Below are positions 31,690 to 39,542 of a DNA stretch of 64,000 nt, in pieces. Under the pieces are notes generated by a model. The model saw nothing but the letters and a program-made list of their open reading frames with translations, was not told the DNA's origin and did no database searches. Within the stretch, counting starts at the first letter, position 1; each line of letters opens with the position of its first letter. Source of the DNA: Streptomyces sp. NBC_01381 (GTDB lineage: Bacteria; Actinomycetota; Actinomycetes; Streptomycetales; Streptomycetaceae); assembly GCF_026340305.1 (NCBI RefSeq), contig NZ_JAPEPI010000002.1, forward strand, positions 2,046,001-2,110,000. The letters are read 5' to 3'. The position numbers were made by a program, and so were the translations under genes.

Positions 31690-32676
31690 GTGCCCATCGC
31701 AGTCACGGGGGTCATCGCGATGGACCACCTCATCACCTTCCCGGGCCGTTTCCCGGTGCGGCCGGTCACCGGCCGGCCGCACATCGCGTCCCTGACGTTC
31801 CTCGCCGAGCGTCTGGAGACCCGCAGGGGCGGCACGGCCGCCAACATCGCCTACGGGCTCGGCAGGCTGGGCCAGGACCCGGTCCTGGTGGGCGTGGCGG
31901 GCTCCGACTTCGCCGACTACCAGGTGTGGCTCAAGCAGCACGGCGTGGACACCGATTCCGTACGCGTCGTGCCGGGCGAGCCCACCGCGCACCAGGTGTG
32001 CACGACCGACATCGACGGGCGCCGGATCAGCACCTTCCGGCCGGGCGCGACGCGTTCGGTGCGGGCCCGCCCGCTGCGTTCCGTCGTGGAGCGCACGGGC
32101 GGTATCGACCTGGTGATGATCGCGCCGGGCGACGACCCGGCCGCGATGCTCCGGCATGTGGAGGAGTGCCGTGCGCTGGGGCTGCCGTTCGCGGTCCACG
32201 TCACGCGCCAGATCTCCGGGATGAGCCGGAGAGACGCCAAGTCCCTGCTGCCAGGGGCGCGTTGCCTCTTCACCGGCGAGGGGGAGTCCGAACTCCTGAG
32301 GGAAGCGACCGGCTGGACCGCCGTGCAGCTCCTCGACCGGGTCGGGGCGTGGGTGACCGCGCTCGGCCCGGCCGGGGTGCGGATCGAGCGGGCGGGCCAC
32401 CGGCCGTCCCTCGTCCCCGCGATCGGCTCGGTCACCGTGGCCGATCCGGCCGGGGCGGGCGACGCGCTGCGGGCCGGCCTCCTGGCCGGCGTCGCGCGCG
32501 GCATCCCGCTGGAGCGTGCGGCCCAACTGGGCTGCGTCGTGGCCTCGTTCGCCCTGGAGTCACCTGGCTCGCAGGAGTACCCGATGGACGTACGCGTCCT
32601 GCTGAACCGGGCCAGGGGCGCCTATGGGCACACGGCGGCGGCCGCGATCCGCCGCCTGCTCACCTACGCGGCATGA
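31690..32676 (+). CDS. PfkB-family (ribokinase-like) kinase
   Basis: 328-aa ribokinase-fold kinase: RRGGTAANIAYGLGRLGQDPVLVGVAGSDFADY (substrate lid region, about 39-75) and the catalytic/anion-hole motif DPAGAGDALRAGLLAG near residue 260, with the catalytic Asp in GAGD kept. The N-terminal part resembles adenosine-kinase-like members. A sugar or nucleoside kinase is not a normal part of type II polyketide clusters; it could phosphorylate a sugar or nucleoside unit or protect the host by phosphorylating the product. Position and spacing (7 bp after the cyclase) argue it belongs to the operon. Confidence 0.88.
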   Translation: MPIAVTGVIAMDHLITFPGRFPVRPVTGRPHIASLTFLAERLETRRGGTAANIAYGLGRLGQDPVLVGVAGSDFADYQVWLKQHGVDTDSVRVVPGEPTAHQVCTTDIDGRRISTFRPGATRSVRARPLRSVVERTGGIDLVMIAPGDDPAAMLRHVEECRALGLPFAVHVTRQISGMSRRDAKSLLPGARCLFTGEGESELLREATGWTAVQLLDRVGAWVTALGPAGVRIERAGHRPSLVPAIGSVTVADPAGAGDALRAGLLAGVARGIPLERAAQLGCVVASFALESPGSQEYPMDVRVLLNRARGAYGHTAAAAIRRLLTYAA

Positions 32677-32727
32677 ACCTCAACAGCGGTATGAACCTCG
32701 ACAATTGAGAGCGAGACGCATCCGACC

Positions 32728-33543
32728 ATGTACGTCGACCTGAGCATCCCCATCAGCCGCCGGGCGCCCGGCGTCGAGTTCGAGCAGTGGCTGCACCGCG
32801 ACGGGATCCGCCAACTGTCGCGCAGGATCCGGGCGTTGCCCGGTGACAGCAGAAGGGACAGGTATCTCAACTTCTGGCGGTGGCTCATCGGCGCCCGGCG
32901 CCTGCGCGAGCGCGATCTGCCCGGCGGCTGCTTCCTCTCCAACGAGTTCTACCGGATGTCCGTGCACCAGGGCACGCACGTCGACGCGCCCTTCCACTAC
33001 GGCCCCGAGTGCGCGGGCGAACCGGCGAAGAAGGTGATGGACCTGCCCCTGGAGTGGTTCAGCGGTCCCGGCGTCGTGCTCGACGTCCGCGGCTGCGGGG
33101 GCCGTGTCACGGCGGCCGGCGTCAAGGAGGCGCTGGACGCGGCGGGTTCGGGGGTGGGGCCCGGGACGGTGGTGCTGTTCCGCACGGACTCCGATCTGCG
33201 GCTCGGCACCCCCGCGTACTACACGGAGTCCACCGCCATCACCCCCGAGGCCGTCGACCACCTCCTCGACCTCGGCGTGAAGGTCATCGGCACGGACTGC
33301 TGGAGCTTCGACGGCCCGGCCCGCGCGATGGTGGAGTCCTTCTACGAGACGCGTGACCCCGGGGCGCTGTGGCCCACTCATCTGCACGGCAGGGAGCGGG
33401 AGTTCATCCAGATCGAAGGCCTTGCGGGGCTGCGAGGGCTGCCGCGGCGCGGCCCGTTCACCTTCATGGCCTTCCCGATCGCCCTCGCGGATGCGGGCGC
33501 GGCATGGTGCAGGGCGGTGGCGCACGTACAGGAACCGCGCTGA
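32728..33543 (+). CDS. PF04199 cyclase-family metal-dependent enzyme
   Basis: 271-aa protein of the kynurenine-formamidase/putative cyclase family. The metal motif HQGTHVDAPFHYGPE (HxGTHxDxPxH, about residue 77) is intact, with GVKVIGTDCWSFD and WPTHLHGREREFIQIEGLAGL later. Members such as OxyN-type enzymes close later rings in tetracycline-like pathways, so it is a likely second cyclase here. It starts 51 bp after the kinase gene and is the last gene of the forward operon. Confidence 0.87.
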   Translation: MYVDLSIPISRRAPGVEFEQWLHRDGIRQLSRRIRALPGDSRRDRYLNFWRWLIGARRLRERDLPGGCFLSNEFYRMSVHQGTHVDAPFHYGPECAGEPAKKVMDLPLEWFSGPGVVLDVRGCGGRVTAAGVKEALDAAGSGVGPGTVVLFRTDSDLRLGTPAYYTESTAITPEAVDHLLDLGVKVIGTDCWSFDGPARAMVESFYETRDPGALWPTHLHGREREFIQIEGLAGLRGLPRRGPFTFMAFPIALADAGAAWCRAVAHVQEPR

Positions 33544-33574
33544 ATTACCCAATTGCCGAGGAATTCCACCCACA

Positions 33575-34240
33575 TCACGGGTCGGTCGCCAGGTCTCCTG
33601 CCCGGCCCAAGGAGCGTTTTGCGTACAGCACGGTCTGTACGCGATTGGGCGTGCCCAGTTTGGCGTAGATACGGCTGAGATAGTTTCGGACAGTCTTCGG
33701 GCGTAGCCCGAGATGCTTGGCGATGCAATCCGTCTCGTGATCGTCGGCCACCATGGACAGAATCTGCCGCTCGCGTTCCGTGAGCATCGCGAGGGGTGAG
33801 TCGTCGCCGCAGCCGCGGCCCGCCATCAACTGCAGGATCGGGCCCGCGGTGGCCGCCGTGAACGCGGCGCCGTCGCGGTGCACGGCGAGCAGCGTCTCGC
33901 GCAGTTCGACGGCGTCGATGCTGCGGGATAGATAGGCGTTGGCGCCGGCCACGAAGGCTTCTCGCATGTAGACCGGCTGTTGGTTGGAGGAGAGGATGAC
34001 GATCCGTACGTGGCCGGACGCACGGCGGATCGCCCGGATCGCGTCCACACCGCCCGTGCCGGCCACGCCGAGCCCCATCACGACGATCTGCGGGCGGTGC
34101 CTGTGTAACTGCGCCAGCGCCGATGCCGCGTCGTGGGTTATCGACACCACGCAGAATTCCGTAAAGCCGTCGAGGAGCTTTCGGAAACCTTCGAGCACCA
34201 GTTGTTCGCTGTCGACGAGCAGGACCCTTATCGATGACAT
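33575..34240 (-). CDS. Atypical NarL/LuxR-type response regulator without phospho-Asp
   Basis: 221 aa: receiver fold (1-125) plus LuxR-type HTH (LTERERQILSMVADDHETDCIAKHLGLRPKTVRNYLSRIYAKLG, about 157-201). The phosphoacceptor Asp is Gly (VVMGLGVAGTGG), the acidic pair is D-S (LLVDSEQ) and the conserved Lys is Arg (AYLSRS), so it cannot be phosphorylated normally. Orphan receivers of this type (as in JadR1 or RedZ) control antibiotic clusters and may bind end products. A TTA codon lies at 34108-34106 (residue 45). ATG 34240 follows GGGGGG. It is convergent with the polyketide operon and is its likely regulator. Confidence 0.9.
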   Translation of the reverse strand: MSSIRVLLVDSEQLVLEGFRKLLDGFTEFCVVSITHDAASALAQLHRHRPQIVVMGLGVAGTGGVDAIRAIRRASGHVRIVILSSNQQPVYMREAFVAGANAYLSRSIDAVELRETLLAVHRDGAAFTAATAGPILQLMAGRGCGDDSPLAMLTERERQILSMVADDHETDCIAKHLGLRPKTVRNYLSRIYAKLGTPNRVQTVLYAKRSLGRAGDLATDP

Positions 34241-34394
34241 TGAAGACCCCCCTGGGTTCCGCATTCACGACTGTGAAAGATCAGAACATGGGGGCATCAA
34301 GTCTCCTGCTCCTTGCCCCCGTTGGCTGATTTCCATCGTCGACGAATATCTGCCACATCCGATGCTACACCACCGGACGAATCACTCTTCTGGT

Positions 34395-34407
34395 TAATTG
34401 TCAATTA
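34395..34407. promoter_or_regulatory. AT-rich palindrome TAATTG-T-CAATTA in 34241-34639 gap
   Basis: The 399-bp gap between the response regulator and the fucosidase is markedly AT-rich for this genome (34320-34460) and contains no gene. A perfect 6+6 palindrome sits about 155 bp upstream of the regulator start, where its promoter should be. It may be an autoregulatory site. Confidence 0.35.
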
Positions 34408-34639
34408 TGCGGCGGACGCCATTCGTTGATTGATCGCATTTCGGTTGAACCTTTCATTGGCGCGGGGTGGCGGGTCGTGGAGTGGGCGGGCCCGCGGGGT
34501 GTCGGTTGCGGGTCAGTCATCGGAGCGATGTGACGTGAAGCGGCCAACATTCGGTGTAGAAGGGTTAGTTGGGCGCATTGACATCCGATGTATTCCTCCC
34601 TACGTTCCCGAGCGACCCCTCAACCTCAGGAGCCGCCCC

Positions 34640-36460
34640 ATGCGCAAGAGAGCCGCCGGACCAGCCCTGCTCCTCGCCGCCGCATTGGCCTTCACTGTCG
34701 TCCCGCAGGCGACCGCGGTTCCGGACCGCGAGCCGGAGCCGGTCGCGGGCCCCGGGACCGACCACGCCACGGACGACCCCTTCACCGCCGACCGCACCAG
34801 CTGGTTCCGCCAGGACCGCTTCGGCATGTTCATCCACTTCGGCGCGTACTCGAACCTGGAGGGCGAGTACAAGAAGGCCGACGGCTCCGTCTGCCGCGAC
34901 GCCGAGTGGATCCAACGCCAGTGCGACATCCCGCAGGCCGAGTACGAGAAGCAGGCCGCGACCTTCAACCCCGCCGACTTCGACGCCAAGGCCGTGGTCA
35001 AGGCGGCCAAGGACGCCGGGATGCGCTACATCGTCATCACCTCGAAGCACCACGAGGGCTACGCGATGTGGCCGACGAAGGTCAACGACTACAACCTGCG
35101 CGACCACTCCTCCTTCGACAAGAATCGAGACATCCTCGCCGAGCTGAAGAAGGCCTCCGACGACGCGGGCATCAAGCTCGGCTTCTACTACTCGATCTGG
35201 GACTGGCACGACAAGGACTTCCCCGACCCGGCCACGTTCCCCAAGTACGAGAAGAGGATGCGCGCCCAGCTCAAGGAGCTGGTCGACAACTACGACCCGG
35301 CGCTCCTGTGGTTCGACGGCGAGTGGGACACCGACAAGCCCAACAACCCCTGGACGGCCAGGGACGGCGAGAAGCTGGAGGCCTACCTCCGCGACCTCGA
35401 CCCCGACCTGGTCATCAACAACCGCGTGGGCAAGCGCCGTGTCGTCGACGGCGACTACGGCACCCCCGAGCAGGAGATCCCCGGCGCCCCCGTCGACGGC
35501 CAGCTCTGGGAATCCTGCATGACCCTCAACGGCCACTGGGGCTTCGCCCGTTACGACACGAACTGGAAGTCTTCCAGCACCCTGGTCCGCAACCTCCTCT
35601 CCACCACGTCCCGCAGCGGCAACTACCTCCTGAACGTCGGCCCCGACGCCCGCGGCCGCGTCCCGCAGCCCTCCGTCGACCGCCTGAAGCAGATGGGCGA
35701 CTGGCTGCGTACGTCGGGTCAGGGCGAGGCGGTCTTCGGCGCCCGCTACGGCGGACTCGTCGAAGAGCCGGCCTGGGGTTCGGTGAGCCGCAAGGGAGAC
35801 AAGCTCTACGCGGCGGTCACCCAGTGGCCGACGGACGGTTCCGCCCTGCATCTGAAGGCGCGCACGGACTTCAAGGTCACATCGGCGCGGGTGCTCGGCA
35901 GCGACCAGCGGGTGGAGGTCGCCAAGTCCGGTGACGGATACGACATCAAGCCTTCCGGGGCGGCGACGAACGACACCGCCACCGTCATCGAGCTGAAGGT
36001 CGATCCCGGCCCGACGGCCCGCCCCGGCAAGGGCAAGGGCCTCAAGCAGGAGATCTTCGACAACGCGGAGCTGAGCGGCACGCCGAAGATCACCCGCACC
36101 GACGCGACGGTCAACCACGCCTGGAAGTACGAGGGTTCACCGGCCGCGAGCATCCCCGCCGACAAGTTCGGCGTCCGCTGGACGGGCAAGCTGGAGCCGC
36201 GCCGTTCGGAGACGTACACGCTGACGACCGTCTCGGACGACGTGGCGCGGGTGTGGATCGACGGCAAGCTGGTCATCGACTCCTGGACGCCGCACGAGCC
36301 GAAGATCGACAAGGCCCAGGTGAAGCTGACGGCGGGCACCCGGCACTCCATCAGGATCGACTACGCGGAGAACACGGGCGAGGCCCACATGAAGCTGCTG
36401 TGGTCGAGCCCCGGCCAGGAGCAACAGATCGTCCCGGCAACGCAGTTGTACGCGAACTGA
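34640..36460 (+). CDS. Secreted alpha-L-fucosidase, GH29, with C-terminal PA14 domain
   Basis: 606-aa exported exo-fucosidase. Signal peptide RKRAAGPALLLAAALAFTVVPQATA (about residues 2-26). GH29 core: WFRQDRFGMFIHFGAYS (about 55), ITSKHHEGYAMWPTKVNDYN with the substrate-binding His pair (about 133), KLGFYYSIWDWHD, and PALLWFDGEWD carrying the catalytic Asp (about residue 232). A PA14-like sugar-binding domain (about 470-605, GLKQEIFDNAELSG...VRWTGKLEPRRSETYTLTTVSDDVARVWIDGKLVID) ends the protein. AGGAG precedes ATG 34640. A large terminator follows. Ecologically it fits with the GH89 and chitosanase genes. Confidence 0.95.
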   Translation: MRKRAAGPALLLAAALAFTVVPQATAVPDREPEPVAGPGTDHATDDPFTADRTSWFRQDRFGMFIHFGAYSNLEGEYKKADGSVCRDAEWIQRQCDIPQAEYEKQAATFNPADFDAKAVVKAAKDAGMRYIVITSKHHEGYAMWPTKVNDYNLRDHSSFDKNRDILAELKKASDDAGIKLGFYYSIWDWHDKDFPDPATFPKYEKRMRAQLKELVDNYDPALLWFDGEWDTDKPNNPWTARDGEKLEAYLRDLDPDLVINNRVGKRRVVDGDYGTPEQEIPGAPVDGQLWESCMTLNGHWGFARYDTNWKSSSTLVRNLLSTTSRSGNYLLNVGPDARGRVPQPSVDRLKQMGDWLRTSGQGEAVFGARYGGLVEEPAWGSVSRKGDKLYAAVTQWPTDGSALHLKARTDFKVTSARVLGSDQRVEVAKSGDGYDIKPSGAATNDTATVIELKVDPGPTARPGKGKGLKQEIFDNAELSGTPKITRTDATVNHAWKYEGSPAASIPADKFGVRWTGKLEPRRSETYTLTTVSDDVARVWIDGKLVIDSWTPHEPKIDKAQVKLTAGTRHSIRIDYAENTGEAHMKLLWSSPGQEQQIVPATQLYAN

Positions 36461-36495
36461 CGGCCTGGCCCCCTTCCCGGCGGCGGATCGCCGCC

Positions 36496-36540
36496 TCCGG
36501 TGAGGTCGCGGGCAGCTTCCCCGCCCGCGACCTCACCGGA
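36496..36540 (+). terminator. Long hairpin terminator after fucosidase
   Basis: Perfect 18-bp stem, arms 36496-36513 and 36523-36540 (TCCGGTGAGGTCGCGGGC and its complement), with a 9-nt loop. No T tract, as is usual in Streptomyces. Confidence 0.8.
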
Positions 36541-36664
36541 CTCCGCAGCGATATGGCACCGTCAAGTGCCGCCGGAACAGGGTCAGTTGGGCCCGCTTCC
36601 CGCTACAGTTTCCTTCTTGCCCCATTAGGGGGAACATTCGACGTCACCCTCTTCGGGAGGCCGA

Positions 36665-37807
36665 ATGCGTTTCCGTGGCGGACCTTCAGTGGAGTCGATG
36701 CGGCGGCTGCGCGTCGCCGGGCGGGTGTCGACGGCTCAGGTGGACAAGGTGCTCGCGGACACCTCGGCCCATCCGCAGCCCTCGGGCCCTGTGCTCCTCG
36801 ACCTCTCCTCGGCGACCTCCTTCGACGTGGTGGCGCTGCAGCAACTCCTGTCGTTGTTCGCCGCCCGCAGGGACGCGGGCCTCGACACCAGGATCCGGCT
36901 GCCCGTGGACGCCGCCGCCCGGCACGTCCTGCGGCAGTGGCAGTTCCCGCTCGCGGCCGGTTCGGTGGCCCGGGTCCCGTTCAGGGACCTGGTCATGGAC
37001 GAGGACCGTGCGTACTTCCGTGAACAGGCACCGCCCGCATCGGCCGTCCCCGGCTCCGCGAGCCCACGCGCCTCGGTTCTCGCCTACCTCACGGCCCAGC
37101 GGCGATTCGGACTGCGCCCCTACCGGATCGACGGTGCGTCGGCCCGTCTCCGGATACTCGAGGACGAGGTGTCCTGTTGGGGAGGCTTCGCCCTGACGCG
37201 GCTGCTGAGGAGCATGCTCGCGGGGCCCGCGCCCGAGGTCATCCGCGTACTGGTCCAAGAGCTCGTCAGCGGCCCCCTGCTGCAACGCTGGTACGGAAAG
37301 GTCGCGATCACCGGAGCGCAACTCGAGCTGCCCGGCCAAGGGCCCGGCGCGGGCACCCTCACGCTGGCCATCTGGGACGACAGCGAGTCGCTCATCAGTG
37401 AGCTGAGGAAACGTGATCTGGCGGCCGAGCTCCCCCGGACGGAGGAGTTCACCGTGGCCGCTCAGGGCTGGTCCCCGGGCGAGGAGCCGGGCCGCGGCAG
37501 CTGGCAGGCATGGCCCGATTCGGAGGATCCGGAAGTCCTCCTGGCCGGGTTGATGCGCAGCACGCCGCGCGACCGGTCGGCGGGCGGCGGCGCGGAAGGC
37601 AGCGACGGCATGTACGCGCTCTACAACTGCGCGGTCGACGTGTTCGGCGGGAGCCTCTGCATCGCGTCGAGGCAGACCCGGCTCACGATATCCGCGGCCC
37701 CGGCCGCGGACCGGGCCCGATACCGGGTCGAGGTGGCCGCCGGACCCCAACTCCCCGACCAGCACGGCAATCTGCTCGCCGTGCGGTTACCGGTGCGCGA
37801 TGGCTAG
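36665..37807 (+). CDS. STAS-like + degenerate GHKL ATPase-like protein
   Basis: 380 aa, first gene of a three-gene operon. Residues about 15-105 look like a STAS domain (VLLDLSSATSFDVVALQQLLSLFAARRDAGLDTRI). Residues about 175-375 resemble a GHKL/HATPase fold: an N-box-like VIRVLVQELVSGPLLQRWYG (Asn replaced by Gly), a strand LTLAIWDDSESLISELRKR at the G1 position, and GMYALYNCAVDVFGGSLCI then GNLLAVRLPV at the end. ATP-binding residues are eroded, so it may sense or scaffold rather than hydrolyse. A TTA codon lies at 37787-37789, six residues before the stop. RBS GGGAGG precedes ATG 36665; the 3' end overlaps the next gene by 8 bp. Confidence 0.65.
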   Translation: MRFRGGPSVESMRRLRVAGRVSTAQVDKVLADTSAHPQPSGPVLLDLSSATSFDVVALQQLLSLFAARRDAGLDTRIRLPVDAAARHVLRQWQFPLAAGSVARVPFRDLVMDEDRAYFREQAPPASAVPGSASPRASVLAYLTAQRRFGLRPYRIDGASARLRILEDEVSCWGGFALTRLLRSMLAGPAPEVIRVLVQELVSGPLLQRWYGKVAITGAQLELPGQGPGAGTLTLAIWDDSESLISELRKRDLAAELPRTEEFTVAAQGWSPGEEPGRGSWQAWPDSEDPEVLLAGLMRSTPRDRSAGGGAEGSDGMYALYNCAVDVFGGSLCIASRQTRLTISAAPAADRARYRVEVAAGPQLPDQHGNLLAVRLPVRDG

Positions 37808-39542
37808 GCCCCTGCACCTGGTCACCGCCCGGCAGATCACGGTGGCCCGCGACGCCCCCGAGCCGGTCGCCGATGAGCGGGGCCACTTCTACCGATGGCT
37901 GGGCGAGACCCTCGTAGGGCGGAGCGTCTCGATCGGGCCCGCCGGAGACACCGTCTACATCACCTCCGAGGAACTCACCTACGAGTCCTTCAAGATCGCG
38001 GACTATCTGGGCAAGACGCTGCCGAAGGGCCGCGGGCTCCATTTCCTCGTCATCGACCTGGCGGCCACCCCCTACAGCCAGCTGTGCGAGTCGCTGCTCA
38101 TCGGCGTCGCCGACACCGTTCAGCTGTGGGCCGCGCAGGCCGCGGACCGGTCGCTCGCGATCCTCCTGCCGGCGTTTCCCCACACCCGGTCCGAATTCTG
38201 GCCGACCCTGCGCTCACTGGCGGACGGCCGTGACCCCGCGGCCAAGCTGGTGGTCATCTCCAACGACGGGGCCATCAGGTGGCTGCACGGCGACAGCGGA
38301 TCCCTGCGACCGGATTTCGAGTCGGTCTACCCGCTGAAGCAGGATCCGCCGCAGCGGGACCCCCGCGAGCGGATGTCCGGCCAGATCGTCCGCAGGCTCG
38401 GCCACTATGCCTCCCGCGAACGCAACGGCCCGCTCTGCAAACGCTACTTTTTCGACACCGGCCATGCCGCGCCGGAGATCGCCGAGCTCGCCGAACGATG
38501 GCTGCACACCACGGTTCTGGCCGATCCCGCCGTGCCGAGCGACCTCATGCTGCTGAGCAAGGACCGCAAGAAGGGCCTGGACGACGCCATCGCCGGAATT
38601 GCCGGGGACCTGCGTCTGCGCTTCGGGACGTTCGACTCCGAAGGCGGCGTCTTCGACCCGGACGGGAACCCATTGGACGCCGCGGACATCCACGGCACGG
38701 TCGTGCTCTTCTTCGCCGTGGTCAGCAAGCGGCAGAAGTTCGAGAGGATCATCAGGAACATGCGCCGGGCCGGGATCCGCCTTGCCCCGCGGGCCTGGAC
38801 GGTCCTCGCCACCGACGACGAGGCGGAAATCGCGGACACGGTGCCTCCGCTCGACGTCGAACGGACGGTGCGTCGCAAGGCATCCCGCCAACAGGACTGC
38901 GAACAGTGCACCATCGGCCTGCCGCACACCGACCCGTTGAGGGAACACCACACCCTGCGCACCTTCGACGCCTGGGAAATCCTCCTCACGTCGCAATGGG
39001 GAGCGGAAAGAGTCGCTCCCGAGGGGAGCTTCTTCCGCTACGCCCCTGACATGGGGGACGTGTTCGACAACTATGGGAACTGGGTCGCGTCGAAGGTGAT
39101 CTCTCTGCTGCTGACCCGGGGCCTTGTGCCCGCCAGCACGGTCTTCGTCTTTCCCGACGAGGAGCGCATCAAGAGGCTCCTCGTCAGGATCAGCACCCTT
39201 TTGCGGGGCCGACCGGTGACGATAAGGATCCCCAGCGAGGTCCTGGGGCACCACACGTCCGCCGACGGCCGGAGCGTTGCCGGTGTCCGGCGGGGGCGGA
39301 CGAGCAGTGACATCTGGGAGCGCCAGCTCCACCATCTGCGGGGCAGCAGAAGCAAGGTGGTGATGCTCGACGAGTTCCGGGCATCCGGCCACACCGCCCG
39401 CGCGATGCTTTCGCTCCTCCTGAACCGGGAGATCCAGCCGGTGGCCTACATCCCCATCCTCGACTTCTCCGACGAGACGGACCTCGACGGCCTGCCCGTC
39501 CACCCTCTTTACCGGATACGGGCCACCAGGGGCGGGGCATGA
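37800..39542 (+). CDS. Tandem phosphoribosyltransferase-like protein
   Basis: 580 aa, cytoplasmic. Near the C-terminus KVVMLDEFRASGHTARAMLSLLL (about residues 520-542) has the form of a type I phosphoribosyltransferase PRPP loop (hydrophobic strand, two acidic residues, small/Thr loop). An earlier segment DIHGTVVLFFAVVSKRQKFERIIRNMR (about 298-324) sits where a second PRPP loop would be but lacks the acidic pair. A CEQC pair (about residue 366) could be a metal knuckle. The N-terminal 130 residues are unassigned. It overlaps the upstream gene by 8 bp and the downstream one by 4 bp. Base-modifying or nucleotide-making activity is inference. Confidence 0.65.
   Translation: MARPLHLVTARQITVARDAPEPVADERGHFYRWLGETLVGRSVSIGPAGDTVYITSEELTYESFKIADYLGKTLPKGRGLHFLVIDLAATPYSQLCESLLIGVADTVQLWAAQAADRSLAILLPAFPHTRSEFWPTLRSLADGRDPAAKLVVISNDGAIRWLHGDSGSLRPDFESVYPLKQDPPQRDPRERMSGQIVRRLGHYASRERNGPLCKRYFFDTGHAAPEIAELAERWLHTTVLADPAVPSDLMLLSKDRKKGLDDAIAGIAGDLRLRFGTFDSEGGVFDPDGNPLDAADIHGTVVLFFAVVSKRQKFERIIRNMRRAGIRLAPRAWTVLATDDEAEIADTVPPLDVERTVRRKASRQQDCEQCTIGLPHTDPLREHHTLRTFDAWEILLTSQWGAERVAPEGSFFRYAPDMGDVFDNYGNWVASKVISLLLTRGLVPASTVFVFPDEERIKRLLVRISTLLRGRPVTIRIPSEVLGHHTSADGRSVAGVRRGRTSSDIWERQLHHLRGSRSKVVMLDEFRASGHTARAMLSLLLNREIQPVAYIPILDFSDETDLDGLPVHPLYRIRATRGGA

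Noticed and set aside
31690..32676. PfkB gene as an unrelated housekeeping adenosine or sugar kinase
   Set aside because: Not fully excluded, but its 7-bp spacing after the cyclase and position before another cyclase make membership in the polyketide operon more likely.
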